From positions 1 through 15,786 of the forward strand of contig JBKQSL010000210.1 of the NCBI GenBank assembly GCA_052143655.1: DNA of 15,786 bases, in the 5' to 3' direction. Below are positions 5,687 to 12,871 of the stretch, piece after piece. The notes under the pieces are model-generated. The model worked only from the letters and a program-made list of their open reading frames with translations. It ran no database searches and was not told the DNA's origin. Every line of letters begins with the position of its first letter. The stretch's first letter is position 1. Position numbers and translations under genes: made by a program. This DNA comes from CAVSUR01 sp052143655. GTDB lineage: Bacteria; Actinomycetota; Actinomycetes; Streptosporangiales; Streptosporangiaceae.

Positions 5687-6420
5687 AACTTCAGCAGGAA
5701 TTCCAGCAGGCCGTGGTTCTGCGTGGTGACCATGCTGCCGAAGCTCGGGTTCTCGATGCTGTAGTCGGCGAACTTGACCGGGATGGATCCCGAGACGGCG
5801 ATCCCGGCGGCAGTCCGCTCGGCGCTGAGCCGGAAGGTTACCGGGCGGGTCCGGCCGTGCAGGGTCAGGTTCCCGGCCGCGGCGTAGGTCTTGATCGCCC
5901 CGTCGGCCGGCAGCGAGCCGAGCGCGATCGGCCGGGTCAGCGTCAGCGTGCCCGCCGGGTACCTGGCGGTCTCCATGATCCGGCCGTTGAACTGCACGTC
6001 CCGCTCGCTCTGGTCGCTCTTGACCGTCGCCATCTGCACGGTGAAATGGCCGCCGGTGACCGAGCCGCCGGCGATGGTGATATCGCCGGAGATCTTGCTG
6101 GTCCGGCCGACCGCCACGTTGTTCTGGCCGAACAGCACCTCGTTGACCCGGTAGCCCACCACCGAGCCGGAGCTGACGTCCCAGCGGCCTGGCACCGAGC
6201 CCGCCGAGGTCGTGCCGGTCCCCGTCCCCGTGCCCGAGGTCGCGGCGGCGCTGGCCGAGGAGCCGTGCCCGGCCGGCGAGGAGCGCAGGCTCAGCGGCGC
6301 CGGCGCGGGTCCCTCGATGAAATGGATATAAGCAAAAGTCCCGCCGACAACGAGGACGGCTACCGCGACCACCGCGGCGGCCAGCCACAGCATCAGCCGG
6401 CGGGGCGAGAATCGGGCCAT
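5674..6420 (-). CDS. Membrane-anchored YceI-family protein
   Basis: This 248-residue protein has a short basic N-terminus (ARFSPRRL), one hydrophobic segment at about residues 9-31 (MLWLAAAVVAVAVLVVGGTF), a Ser/Gly/Thr/Ala-rich linker to about residue 75, and a YceI-like domain to the end (WDVSSGSVVGYRVNEVLFGQ, then SERDVQFNGRIMETARYPAG). YceI proteins are lipocalin-like barrels that bind polyprenyl or similar lipids, in some cases isoprenoid quinones. The single N-terminal segment without a clear cleavage site suggests an anchored extracytoplasmic domain. A minus-strand AGGAG (6432-6428) 7 nt upstream supports the ATG at 6420. It is divergent from a second, unanchored YceI gene. The ligand is unknown. 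Confidence 0.87.
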   Translation of the reverse strand: MARFSPRRLMLWLAAAVVAVAVLVVGGTFAYIHFIEGPAPAPLSLRSSPAGHGSSASAAATSGTGTGTGTTSAGSVPGRWDVSSGSVVGYRVNEVLFGQNNVAVGRTSKISGDITIAGGSVTGGHFTVQMATVKSDQSERDVQFNGRIMETARYPAGTLTLTRPIALGSLPADGAIKTYAAAGNLTLHGRTRPVTFRLSAERTAAGIAVSGSIPVKFADYSIENPSFGSMVTTQNHGLLEFLLKFRHA

Positions 6421-6427
6421 GACAGTG

Positions 6428-6432
6428 CTCCT
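6428..6432 (-). promoter_or_regulatory. Shine-Dalgarno AGGAG for the anchored YceI gene
   Basis: AGGAG on the minus strand with a 7-nt spacer fixes the ATG at 6420 and contrasts with the leaderless starts of neighbouring genes. Confidence 0.6.
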
Positions 6433-6670
6433 GCCGACGGACGGGCGCTATCGCGCACGAGGCCGCGCCCGGCTGGGGCGGCGCCGTCCGGCTGGGGTGC
6501 GACAGCATTCCGGGCGGGCGGCAGCCAGACTCTGGCAGCAGAGCCTGGCCACCTGCTGACCCGATGCTCTGAGCCGGCTCTGAACGCTCGCCGTACCTGC
6601 GGCAGCACCTCACCTGCCTGGCGCGCATCTGGTCACGTTCGCGGGCTGCCGCGGGCCACTTTCCCCGATC

Positions 6671-6693
6671 TAGGATCTGTGGGCACAGGGAGG
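6671..6693 (+). promoter_or_regulatory. -10 box and Shine-Dalgarno of the second YceI gene
   Basis: TAGGAT (6671-6676) fits the TAnnnT -10 pattern, and AGGGAGG (6687-6693) is a good ribosome binding site 4 nt before the ATG at 6698. No clear -35 box is seen. The rest of the 277-bp divergent interval (6421-6697) holds no gene I can support. Confidence 0.5.
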
Positions 6694-6697
6694 CAGC

Positions 6698-7255
6698 ATG
6701 CCGCAAACGCTCGCCATGCCGGGATACCGGGCGGGAACGTGGGACATCGACCCCATTCACTCGCACGTCGGCTTCGTGGCCCGGCACCTGATGGTGGGCC
6801 GAGTCCGCGGCAGCTTCGCCGACGTCACCGGCGAGATCACCACCGCTGCGGACCCGCTGCGGTCGTCGGCTACGGCCGTCATCCAGGTCGCCTCGCTGAC
6901 CACCGGGAGCACGACGCGGGACGGCGACGTCCTGAGCGAGCACTTCCTCGGCGCCGCGGACCACCCGACGATCACCTACCGGTGCTCGGGGCTTCGCCAG
7001 TCGGGCGAGAGGATCACCGCCGACGGCGAGCTGACGGTCCGGGGAGTGACACGGCCGGTCACGCTGACCGTCGAGATGAACGGCTTCGGCCCGGATCCCT
7101 ACGGCTGCACCAGGACAGGGCTGTGCGCCCGTGGCGAGATCAGCCGCGGCGACTTCGGCGTCACCACCAACGCGGTGCTGCCCGGTGGCGGCGTGGTGGT
7201 GAGCGACAGCATCGAGCTCGTGATCGACGTCGAGGCGGTGCTCCGGATCACCTGA
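6698..7255 (+). CDS. YceI-family protein, no signal peptide
   Basis: This 185-residue protein is a typical single-domain YceI member: GTWDIDPIHSHVGFVARHLM at residues about 13-32, GSFADVTGEI, then TRDGDVLSEHFLGAADHPTI and VRGVTRPVTLTVEMNG, followed by SRGDFGVTTNAVLPGG near the C-terminus. There is no signal peptide or membrane segment, so it is probably cytosolic, unlike the divergent anchored paralogue at 5674-6420. The family binds amphipathic or isoprenoid molecules in a lipocalin-like barrel; the ligand here is unknown. A Shine-Dalgarno sequence supports the ATG at 6698; a second in-frame methionine lies at residue 7. A stable hairpin begins directly after its stop codon. Confidence 0.9.
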   Translation: MPQTLAMPGYRAGTWDIDPIHSHVGFVARHLMVGRVRGSFADVTGEITTAADPLRSSATAVIQVASLTTGSTTRDGDVLSEHFLGAADHPTITYRCSGLRQSGERITADGELTVRGVTRPVTLTVEMNGFGPDPYGCTRTGLCARGEISRGDFGVTTNAVLPGGGVVVSDSIELVIDVEAVLRIT

Positions 7256-7299
7256 CGGCGCCGGGTCACCGGCCCGCGCCGGATCACCCGACGGCGCCG
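7243..7299. repeat. 21-bp direct repeat between convergent genes
   Basis: The 21-mer at 7243-7263 recurs at 7279-7299 with a single mismatch (20 of 21 identical, period 36 bp). The first copy carries the YceI stop codon (TGA, 7253-7255); the second carries the stop of the convergent RNA methyltransferase gene (reverse TGA, 7284-7286). This suggests a small local duplication of the gene-end region. Confidence 0.6.
7256..7281. terminator. Strong GC hairpin, likely bidirectional terminator
   Basis: CGGCGC (7256-7261) plus GGG (7263-7265) pair with CCC (7273-7275) plus GCGCCG (7276-7281), giving nine base pairs with one bulged base and a 7-nt loop. It starts directly after the YceI stop and ends just past the RNA methyltransferase stop on the other strand, so it could end both convergent transcripts. 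There is no T-tract, as is common for actinobacterial terminators. Confidence 0.55.
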
Positions 7300-8648
7300 C
7301 GCTCCAGCGTGGCCAGGCACTCGACGTGGTGAGTCATCGGGAAGGCGTCGAATGCGCGCAGCCCGGCCAGCCGCCAGCCGGCCGCGCAGAGCGCCTTCAG
7401 GTCGCGGGCGAGGGTCGCGGGATCACAGGACACGTACCCGATCCGGCGCAGCGCGCTGCCCGCGGCCGGGCCGGTCCCGTTCCCGGGTCCGCCGTCGGCG
7501 GACCCGCCGCCCCCGGCGGGCCCTGGCGGGGCACAGAGCAGGTCGATGACCTCTCGCCCGGCACCGGCCCGGGGCGGATCCAGCACGGCGAGCGCGGCGG
7601 CGGCCAGCCCGTCGCGGCCGAGCACGGTCCCGACGTCGCCATGGCGGACCTGCGCCCAGGGCGTGCCGCGCAGGTTGTGCCGGGCGTCGCGGACCGCGCC
7701 GCGCTGCGCCTCGATGCCGATCACCCGCCCGGCGGGCCCGACCGCCTCGGCCAGCATCCCGGTGAACAGGCCCGCCCCGCAGTACAGGTCCAGCGCCGTC
7801 TCGCCCGGCTGCGGGGCCACGGCGACCCGGACGGCGGCCGCGAGCGTGTCCGCGGCCGCGGGGTGCACCTGCCAGAACGTCTGCGCCCCGACCCGCCAGG
7901 ACCGGCCCGCCGCATGCTCGGTCAGGTAGCCGCTGCCGCGCAGGGCGCGCACCCGGCCGGGCCGGCCCTCCTGCAGCACGGTGTCCGCGTCGGCGGCGCC
8001 GCCCGGCCGCCACCCCGGGCCTGACACGATGATCGCCCGCTGCCCGGTGCCGGCCGCCGCCACCGTGACTGACCGGGCGCCGGGCCACCGCCGACCGGTC
8101 ACCCCGGCCCCGGTCACCAGCGGATGCGCGATCGGGCAGGCCCCGATGTCCTCGACCTCGTGCGAGCGGTGCCGCCGCAGCCCGGCCAGGCCGTCGGGGC
8201 GCACGGCGAACCGAACCCTGGTCCGCCAGCCCAGCCCGTCCGGCGCGCCCGCCAGTTCCTCGACCGTCACCGGCTGGTCGATGCCGGCGATGCGCCGCAG
8301 CTGCTGGCGGATCACCGCGGCCTTCAGCTCGCGCTGGAGCGGGAGGCTGGCGTGCTGCCAGTCGCAGCCGCCGCAGCCGCCGGGCCGGGCGTGCGGGCAG
8401 TGCGGCCGGACCCGGCCGGGCGCGGCCGCGGTGATCTCAACCGCGTCAGCCCGGGCCAGCCGGGACGTCGCCTGGGTGATGACCGCCCGCACCTGCTCGC
8501 CGGGCAGCGCATGCCGGACGAAGATCACCGGGCCGGCAGGCTCGGGGCGGGCCACGCACCAGCCGCCGTGCACGACCTCACCAACGGTGAGACTGACCAC
8601 ATCGCCGGCCTGCAGGCCGGCCACGGCAGGCATACTCACACCGCTCAT
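7284..8648 (-). CDS. TRAM-domain class I SAM-dependent RNA m5U methyltransferase (TrmA/RlmD family)
   Basis: The 454-residue protein carries an N-terminal TRAM domain (about 13-65, DVVSLTVGEVVHGGWCVAR). The four cysteines of the iron-sulfur cluster seen in RlmD-like enzymes are present: Cys84, Cys92, Cys95 (CPHARPGGCGGC) and Cys171 (GACPIAHP). The SAM-binding motif is LDLYCGAGLF (287-296), DPPRAG starts at Asp357, and the catalytic cysteine is Cys408 in YVSCDPATLARDL. Such enzymes methylate a uridine at C5 in rRNA or tRNA; the target base is not deducible. A Gly/Pro/Ala-rich insertion (about 374-400) separates DPPRAG from the catalytic cysteine. I chose the ATG at 8648, just before the TRAM domain; 8633 is also possible. 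Neighbours match the conserved gene order around Rv2689c of M. tuberculosis. Confidence 0.9.
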   Translation of the reverse strand: MSGVSMPAVAGLQAGDVVSLTVGEVVHGGWCVARPEPAGPVIFVRHALPGEQVRAVITQATSRLARADAVEITAAAPGRVRPHCPHARPGGCGGCDWQHASLPLQRELKAAVIRQQLRRIAGIDQPVTVEELAGAPDGLGWRTRVRFAVRPDGLAGLRRHRSHEVEDIGACPIAHPLVTGAGVTGRRWPGARSVTVAAAGTGQRAIIVSGPGWRPGGAADADTVLQEGRPGRVRALRGSGYLTEHAAGRSWRVGAQTFWQVHPAAADTLAAAVRVAVAPQPGETALDLYCGAGLFTGMLAEAVGPAGRVIGIEAQRGAVRDARHNLRGTPWAQVRHGDVGTVLGRDGLAAAALAVLDPPRAGAGREVIDLLCAPPGPAGGGGSADGGPGNGTGPAAGSALRRIGYVSCDPATLARDLKALCAAGWRLAGLRAFDAFPMTHHVECLATLERGAVG

Positions 8649-8673
8649 GCTGCCCTGCCGGAGCGCCGGCCAG

Positions 8674-8693
8674 GCCGCCGGGTACCCGGCGGC
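8674..8693. promoter_or_regulatory. Perfect 20-bp palindrome in the RNA methyltransferase/TrkA divergent promoter region
   Basis: GCCGCCGGGT (8674-8683) is followed directly by its exact reverse complement ACCCGGCGGC (8684-8693). It lies 26 bp upstream of the methyltransferase start and abuts the expected -35 region of the first TrkA gene. It is a candidate operator for a dimeric regulator, or a transcript hairpin. No known consensus is recognised. Confidence 0.45.
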
Positions 8694-8715
8694 TACTCCG
8701 GGCCCAATGAGGGCA

Positions 8716-8750
8716 TACCGTGATCGGGGCACAGTTCTGGCGGGAAGGAA
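8716..8750 (+). promoter_or_regulatory. -10 box and Shine-Dalgarno of the TrkA pair
   Basis: TACCGT (8716-8721) fits the -10 pattern, and GGGAAGGAA (8742-8750) is a strong ribosome binding site 5-6 nt before the GTG at 8756. This decides the GTG at 8756 over an in-frame GTG at 8720, because the protein then begins directly with the Rossmann strand. Confidence 0.55.
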
Positions 8751-8755
8751 ACCCC

Positions 8756-9415
8756 GTGCACATCGTGATCATGGGATGCGGGCGAGTCGGCTCACTGGTC
8801 GCTCACATCCTCGCGGACCAGGGACACTCGGTCGCCGTCATTGACCAGGATCCCGAGTCGTTCCGGAAGCTGCACTCTGGCTTCAAGGGCAGCAAGATCA
8901 CCGGGATCGGCTTCGACCGTACGGTGCTGATCGAGGCGGAGATCGAGCGGGCCGACGCGTTCGCTGCCGTGAGCAGCGGCGACAATTCCAACGTGATCGC
9001 CGCGCGGGTGGCGCGCGAGTCGTTCGGCGTGCAGCGGGTGGTCGCGCGCATTTACGACCCGCGGCGGGCGGAGGTCTACCAGCGGCTCGGCATCCCGACC
9101 GTGGCCACCGTCCGGTGGACGGCCGACCAGATGCTGCGCAGGCTGCTGCCGGAGGGCGCCGAGCCGCTGTGGCGCGACCCCACTGGCAAGATCGTGCTCG
9201 CCGAGGTCACCTGCTGCGACGAATGGCTCGGCGAGAAGGTGTCCAGGCTGGAGGAGACCGCCAACGCCCGGGTCGGGTTCATCACCCGGCTCGGCGAGGC
9301 GATGCTGGCCGGGCCGGGCACCGTGCTGCAGGAGGGCGACGTGCTGCACGTGCTGGCCGAGGAATCCGACCTGGACCGGATCGCCTCGATATGCGCTAGT
9401 CGAGGGAGTCACTGA
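8756..9415 (+). CDS. TrkA/RCK-type potassium uptake regulator (CeoB-like)
   Basis: This 219-residue cytosolic protein has an N-terminal RCK_N Rossmann domain with the nucleotide-binding motif MGCGRVGS at residues 6-13 and the acidic end of strand 2 in AVIDQD, followed by an RCK_C domain (about 140-219, IVLAEVTCCDEWLGEKVSRL and later VLQEGDVLHVLAEESDL). Such proteins form rings on the inner face of Trk/Ktr potassium channels and gate them in response to bound nucleotides. A channel gene is not in this window. It is translationally coupled to the second TrkA gene, the stop TGA and next ATG sharing one base. The pair, divergent from the RNA methyltransferase, mirrors ceoB/ceoC (Rv2691/Rv2692) of M. 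tuberculosis. Confidence 0.92.
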   Translation: MHIVIMGCGRVGSLVAHILADQGHSVAVIDQDPESFRKLHSGFKGSKITGIGFDRTVLIEAEIERADAFAAVSSGDNSNVIAARVARESFGVQRVVARIYDPRRAEVYQRLGIPTVATVRWTADQMLRRLLPEGAEPLWRDPTGKIVLAEVTCCDEWLGEKVSRLEETANARVGFITRLGEAMLAGPGTVLQEGDVLHVLAEESDLDRIASICASRGSH

Positions 9416-10077
9416 TGCGCATCGCGATCGCCGGCGCCGGCGCCGTCGGCCGCTCCATCGCCAAGGAACTGCTCGAGGCCGGGCACGAGGTCCTGCTCAT
9501 CGACAAGAACCCCCGGTCCATCAAGGTGCACAGCGTCCCCCGGGCCGAGTGGCTGCTCGCCGACGCGTGCGAGATCAGCGCGCTGGACGACGCGTCGCTG
9601 GAGCGCTGCAACGCGGTGATCGCCGCCACCGGGGACGACAAGGTCAACCTGGTGATGTCGCTGCTGGCCAAGACCGAGTACGGGGTGCCCCGGGTGGTGG
9701 CCCGGATCAATCACCCCAACAACGAGTGGCTGTTCAATGAGTCGTGGGGGGTGGACGTGGCCGTATCCACTCCCCGGCTGCTGTCCGCCCTGGTCGAAGA
9801 GGCCGTCAGCGTCGGCGACCTGGTCCGGCTGATGACGTTCCGGCAGAGCCAGGCCAGCCTGGTCGAGCTGACGATGGCCGCCGACGCCCCGCTGGCCGGC
9901 CAGCGGATCGGCAACATCGAATGGCCGGCCGACACCGCGCTGGTCGCGATCCTGCGCGACGGCCGGGTCATCGTGCCGAGTTCCGACGACCCGCTCGAAG
10001 CCGGCGACGAGCTGCTGTTCGTGACCACCGAGGAAATCGAGGACGAGCTAGCCCAGCTGCTGTCAGTAGGCAGGTAG
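9415..10077 (+). CDS. TrkA/RCK-type potassium uptake regulator (CeoC-like)
   Basis: The second RCK protein (220 residues) begins with the Rossmann motif IAGAGAVGRSIAKELLEAGH, has the strand-2 acid in LLIDKN, then the RCK_N core (NAVIAATGDDKVNLVMSLLA) and an RCK_C domain (about 140-220; LVELTMAADAPLAGQRIGNI, then DPLEAGDELLFVTTEE). It probably forms a hetero-oligomer with the preceding TrkA to control a potassium channel (inference from the paired organisation). Its ATG overlaps the previous stop by one base (TGATG), with GAGGGAG just upstream as ribosome binding site, so the pair is one operon. Its stop codon is directly followed by the stop codon of the convergent DUF3710 gene with no base between. 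Confidence 0.92.
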   Translation: MRIAIAGAGAVGRSIAKELLEAGHEVLLIDKNPRSIKVHSVPRAEWLLADACEISALDDASLERCNAVIAATGDDKVNLVMSLLAKTEYGVPRVVARINHPNNEWLFNESWGVDVAVSTPRLLSALVEEAVSVGDLVRLMTFRQSQASLVELTMAADAPLAGQRIGNIEWPADTALVAILRDGRVIVPSSDDPLEAGDELLFVTTEEIEDELAQLLSVGR

Positions 10078-10959
10078 CTAGCGCGTCTCGGTGATTTCCG
10101 GGCCGCGCTCGAACGGGTTCGGCATGCCATTTCCGCCGGCCTGCTGCATCTGCTCTTCGAGCGCGGCTCGCGCCTCCTCGGGCAGCGCGATCTCCAGCAG
10201 GTCCCGGGGCGGCGCGGGGTGATCGCCGCGGACCACGACCACGTCGGCGAAGATCTCCTCGAACGGCTCGGCCAGCTCGGGTCTTGCCGCCGCCGCGCCG
10301 CTGATGACGCCGCGCAGGAACCAGCGCGGCCCGTCCACGCCCAGGAACCGCACCGGCTGGGGCGGCAGGTGGGTCTGCGGCCGCTGCTGCGGGCCATCCT
10401 CGACCGGGATGAGCTTGGCATGCAGTTCCCGGCCGAACGGCCCGTCGGCCTCCGTGCTCGTCCCGCCGGCCTTGGCGATCTCCTCGGCGATCTCCTGCCG
10501 GTCCTCGTCCCACAGCCCGCTGGTCTTCGGCGCGGCGAACGCCTGCAGCTGCAGGCCGCTCTCGCCCTGCACCACCGCGATCCAGACCCCCTGGTCCTCG
10601 GCCATGTTGATCTGGATGTCGAAGCCCTCGCGGCAAGGTACCTGCAGGCCGCCGAAGTCGATCCGCTCGGCGTCGGGGAAGATCCCGGCACCATCCCACG
10701 GCCCGGACTCGCGCGCCTGGCCGACAGCGGCCGGCCCGCGCTGTACCCGGGACCAGGTCTCCGGATCCCCGAGGTCGACCCGGCCCGGACCGGGCGCCGC
10801 CTCCCGTGCGGCCGGCTCGTCCGCGCCAGCTAGCTCGTCATCGGCCTGCTCATCGTCATCGGCCAGCTCGTCCTCGTCCTCCGGGCCGATGCCAGCCGGC
10901 ATCGCCGCCGCGTCGCCCGCTCCCGCCTCGTGCACGCCCCTGCGGCGCCGTCGGAACAC
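10078..10959 (-). CDS. DUF3710 domain protein
   Basis: This is a 293-residue actinobacterial protein of unknown function. An Arg-rich start (MFRRRRRG) leads into an acidic, disordered stretch (about 25-50, GPEDEDELADDDEQADDELA). The conserved DUF3710 body follows from about residue 80 (ESGPWDGAGIFPDAERIDFG, VQGESGLQLQAFAAPKTSGL, PVRFLGVDGPRWFLRGVISG). There is no signal or membrane segment, so it is probably cytosolic. The start is a GTG at 10959 with AGGAG 7 nt upstream, and it lies 23 bp downstream of dut in the same direction, consistent with a dut-DUF3710 operon as in mycobacteria (Rv2697c-Rv2696c). It ends flush against the TrkA gene. Confidence 0.88.
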   Translation of the reverse strand: MFRRRRRGVHEAGAGDAAAMPAGIGPEDEDELADDDEQADDELAGADEPAAREAAPGPGRVDLGDPETWSRVQRGPAAVGQARESGPWDGAGIFPDAERIDFGGLQVPCREGFDIQINMAEDQGVWIAVVQGESGLQLQAFAAPKTSGLWDEDRQEIAEEIAKAGGTSTEADGPFGRELHAKLIPVEDGPQQRPQTHLPPQPVRFLGVDGPRWFLRGVISGAAAARPELAEPFEEIFADVVVVRGDHPAPPRDLLEIALPEEARAALEEQMQQAGGNGMPNPFERGPEITETR

Positions 10960-10982
10960 CCCGCACGCTCCTCACTTGCTGC

Positions 10983-11498
10983 CTAGCCCGCTGCACTGCC
11001 ACCCGGCCCAGCCCATGCCTGGCTCCCGGCGGCCGCGTGCCCGCCGGTCGACCCGAACCCGCCTTCTCCCCGCGCGGACCCGGGCAGCGTGTCCACCTCG
11101 TGGAAGACCGGGTTTTCCACCCGCTGCACTACCAGCTGGGCAATCCGGTCGCCGCGCCGGAACCGCACCGCGTCGTGGGCGTCAGTGTTGAGCAGAGTCA
11201 CCCTGATCTCGCCACGGTACCCGGCATCCACCGTGCCCGGCGCATTCACGACCGTTACTCCGTGCCGGGCGGCGAGACCGGACCGCGGGTGCACGAACGC
11301 CGCGTAACCGTCGGGCAGGGCGATCGCGATCCCGGTGGGCACGATCGCCCGCTCGCCGGGCGCCAGGTGCACGTCGCAGGCCGCGTGCAGGTCGGCCCCG
11401 GCATCGCCAGGGTGCGCCGGCGCGGGCAGCGGCAGGCCGGCGTCCAGCCGCTTGATCAGCACGTCCACGGCCTGACTCGTTCCGTTCATGCCCGGCAT
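10983..11498 (-). CDS. dut: dUTP diphosphatase (dUTPase)
   Basis: This 171-residue enzyme hydrolyses dUTP to dUMP and pyrophosphate, keeping uracil out of DNA and supplying dUMP for thymidylate synthesis. All five motifs of the trimeric dUTPase family are present in order: DAGADL (32-37), PRSGLA (71-76), GTVDAGYRGEI (88-98, catalytic Asp91), GDRIAQ (116-121) and the C-terminal RGEGGFGSTG (143-152) that closes over the active site. A further 19 residues rich in Gly and Ala follow motif 5. The ATG at 11498 lacks a strong ribosome binding site; a second ATG at 11489 would remove three residues. DUF3710 follows 23 bp downstream and is probably co-transcribed. Confidence 0.96.
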   Translation of the reverse strand: MPGMNGTSQAVDVLIKRLDAGLPLPAPAHPGDAGADLHAACDVHLAPGERAIVPTGIAIALPDGYAAFVHPRSGLAARHGVTVVNAPGTVDAGYRGEIRVTLLNTDAHDAVRFRRGDRIAQLVVQRVENPVFHEVDTLPGSARGEGGFGSTGGHAAAGSQAWAGPGGSAAG

Positions 11499-11535
11499 GA
11501 CGCACCATCCCGTCTCGTCGGCAGCCGCTTTCCGG

Positions 11536-11551
11536 ACCGGACCCTACCGGT
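11536..11551 (-). promoter_or_regulatory. Candidate -10 box for dut inside an inverted repeat
   Basis: On the minus strand TAGGGT (11546-11541) fits a -10 box, giving a leader of about 35 nt for dut. It is flanked exactly by the arms ACCGG and CCGGT (11536-11540 and 11547-11551), so a protein bound to the repeat would cover the promoter. No good -35 box is seen. Confidence 0.3.
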
Positions 11552-11589
11552 GACGGCGCCCGGCTGGCCGGGGTTCGGCGGGGTCCGCC

Positions 11590-11606
11590 CGGGCCTGCCT
11601 GGCCCG
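11590..11606 (-). terminator. Hairpin after the AI-2E family gene
   Basis: CGGGCC (11590-11595) and GGCCCG (11601-11606) form a 6-bp stem with a 5-nt loop, 11 nt past the stop of the AI-2E family gene. No T-tract follows. It is a likely terminator separating this gene from dut. Confidence 0.4.
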
Positions 11607-11617
11607 CAGCCGCCCGG

Positions 11618-12871
11618 CTAGGTGCCGCCCGGCGGCGCGAGATCGTGGTCACCGCGCAGGTACGGCCAGGAATAGAAGATCACAGCGGCGGTCGGCACGG
11701 CGACGATCGCGCCCGGGATCCCGGCGATGATCCCGCCCACCGCCAGCACGAGGATGATCGCGAGCGGGTGCAGCCGGACCAGCCTGCCGACGACCAGCGG
11801 CTGCAGCAGGTGGCTCTCCACCTGGTTCTCGGCCAGGAAGACCGCGAGCAGGATCACCGCGGCCACCCAGCCCTTGGTCGCCAGCGTGACCAGGATGGCC
11901 AGCGCGCCGACCACGAGGATCCCGATCAGCGGGATGAACGCGGCCAGGAACACCAGGATGATCAGCGGGATCAGCAGCGGCACGCCGAGCAGCCACAGTG
12001 CCAGCCCGATGGATACCGCGTGGATCGCGGCCACCGCTGACGTGCCGCGGACGTAGTTCACCAGTGCCTGCCAGGCCGCGCCGCCTGCCAGCCGCGCCCG
12101 GCTCCTGGCATCCGGCGGCAGCCCGCTGGTCAGCCAGTGCCAGATCCGGTCCCCGTCCTTGAGCAGGAAGAAGGTGATGAACAGCATGAGGATCAGGCCG
12201 GCGGCGAATTCGGTGAAGATCTTCCCGCCGGTGAGCACTGTCCCGGCCACGAGCGTCTTGTGCGTCGCCAGGTAGTGGCCGAGCTTGCTGACCAGCTTCC
12301 CGACCCGGGGGCTGCTGAGGTGGAACGGCGGCCCGGCCAGGTAGTGCTGCACCTCGACGGCAGTGTGCCGGACCTCGGCGGCCAGGGTCGGATAGTCCGC
12401 ACTGACCCGGTTGGCGGCCAGCACGCCCAGGGCGCCGACGACCAGCGCCGCGGCCAGCACGGTGCACCAGGTGGCCGCGAGGGCCGGCAGGCCGGCCCGG
12501 CGCAGCCGCCCGGTCAGCGGCTGCAGCAGCGCCGTCACCAGCAGCGCGGCGATGAACGGCAGCACCACCAGGCGCAGCGCCGAGGCGGCGTGGAAGGCGA
12601 GGTAGATCACCGCGCCGACGAGCAGGATCCGCCAGGACCAGGCGGCCGCCTGCTGCAGCAGCCGGGGCACCTGAGCATCCGGTGCGGGCAGCGGGCGGCG
12701 CGGGGCTGGCGGGCCGCCGGCGCCGGCGGCCAGGCCCGCTGCAGGCTCCGGCTGCCCGGCCGGCTGGCCGCCTGCCGGGTCCGCGCCGCGCGGCGGGCGG
12801 CCCCGGCCCCATCTGGACCGGCCCGCTTCCCGGCCGTGCCCGCCGCTGTGCTCCGGCTGCTCCGCTGCCAT
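11618..12871 (-). CDS. AI-2E family membrane transporter
   Basis: This 417-residue membrane protein has a disordered Gly/Pro/Arg-rich N-terminus of about 65 residues, then hydrophobic segments typical of the AI-2E (PerM/TqsA) family: a pair near residues 78-120 (ILLVGAVIYLAFHAASALRL), one near 125-150, a central extracytoplasmic-type segment, FAAGLILMLFITFFLLKDGD, and a cluster toward the C-terminus (LLIPLIILVFLAAFIPLIGI, LAIILVLAVGGIIAGIPGAI). Members export small molecules or act as ion antiporters; substrate unknown. The ATG at 12871 has GGGAG 6 nt upstream on the minus strand, so it is preferred over a longer reading from 12994. It interrupts the dut-DUF3093 order known from mycobacteria. 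A TACAGT box at 12958-12953 may be its promoter. Confidence 0.87.
   Translation of the reverse strand: MAAEQPEHSGGHGREAGRSRWGRGRPPRGADPAGGQPAGQPEPAAGLAAGAGGPPAPRRPLPAPDAQVPRLLQQAAAWSWRILLVGAVIYLAFHAASALRLVVLPFIAALLVTALLQPLTGRLRRAGLPALAATWCTVLAAALVVGALGVLAANRVSADYPTLAAEVRHTAVEVQHYLAGPPFHLSSPRVGKLVSKLGHYLATHKTLVAGTVLTGGKIFTEFAAGLILMLFITFFLLKDGDRIWHWLTSGLPPDARSRARLAGGAAWQALVNYVRGTSAVAAIHAVSIGLALWLLGVPLLIPLIILVFLAAFIPLIGILVVGALAILVTLATKGWVAAVILLAVFLAENQVESHLLQPLVVGRLVRLHPLAIILVLAVGGIIAGIPGAIVAVPTAAVIFYSWPYLRGDHDLAPPGGT

Noticed and set aside
4419..5729. Long open frame in another reading frame over the primase-polymerase gene
   Set aside because: It has no recognisable domain, is Arg/Gly/Ala-rich and runs across the convergent PPOX-class gene and the YceI gene end.
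5680..7332. Long plus-strand open frame across the anchored YceI gene and the second YceI gene
   Set aside because: The real YceI genes occupy other frames with clear family motifs; this frame is compositional.
10046..10082. Two copies of AGCTAGC spaced 30 bp at the TrkA/DUF3710 junction
   Set aside because: Each is a short self-complementary 6-mer plus one base, made partly by the stop codons. No longer repeat or integration signature surrounds them.
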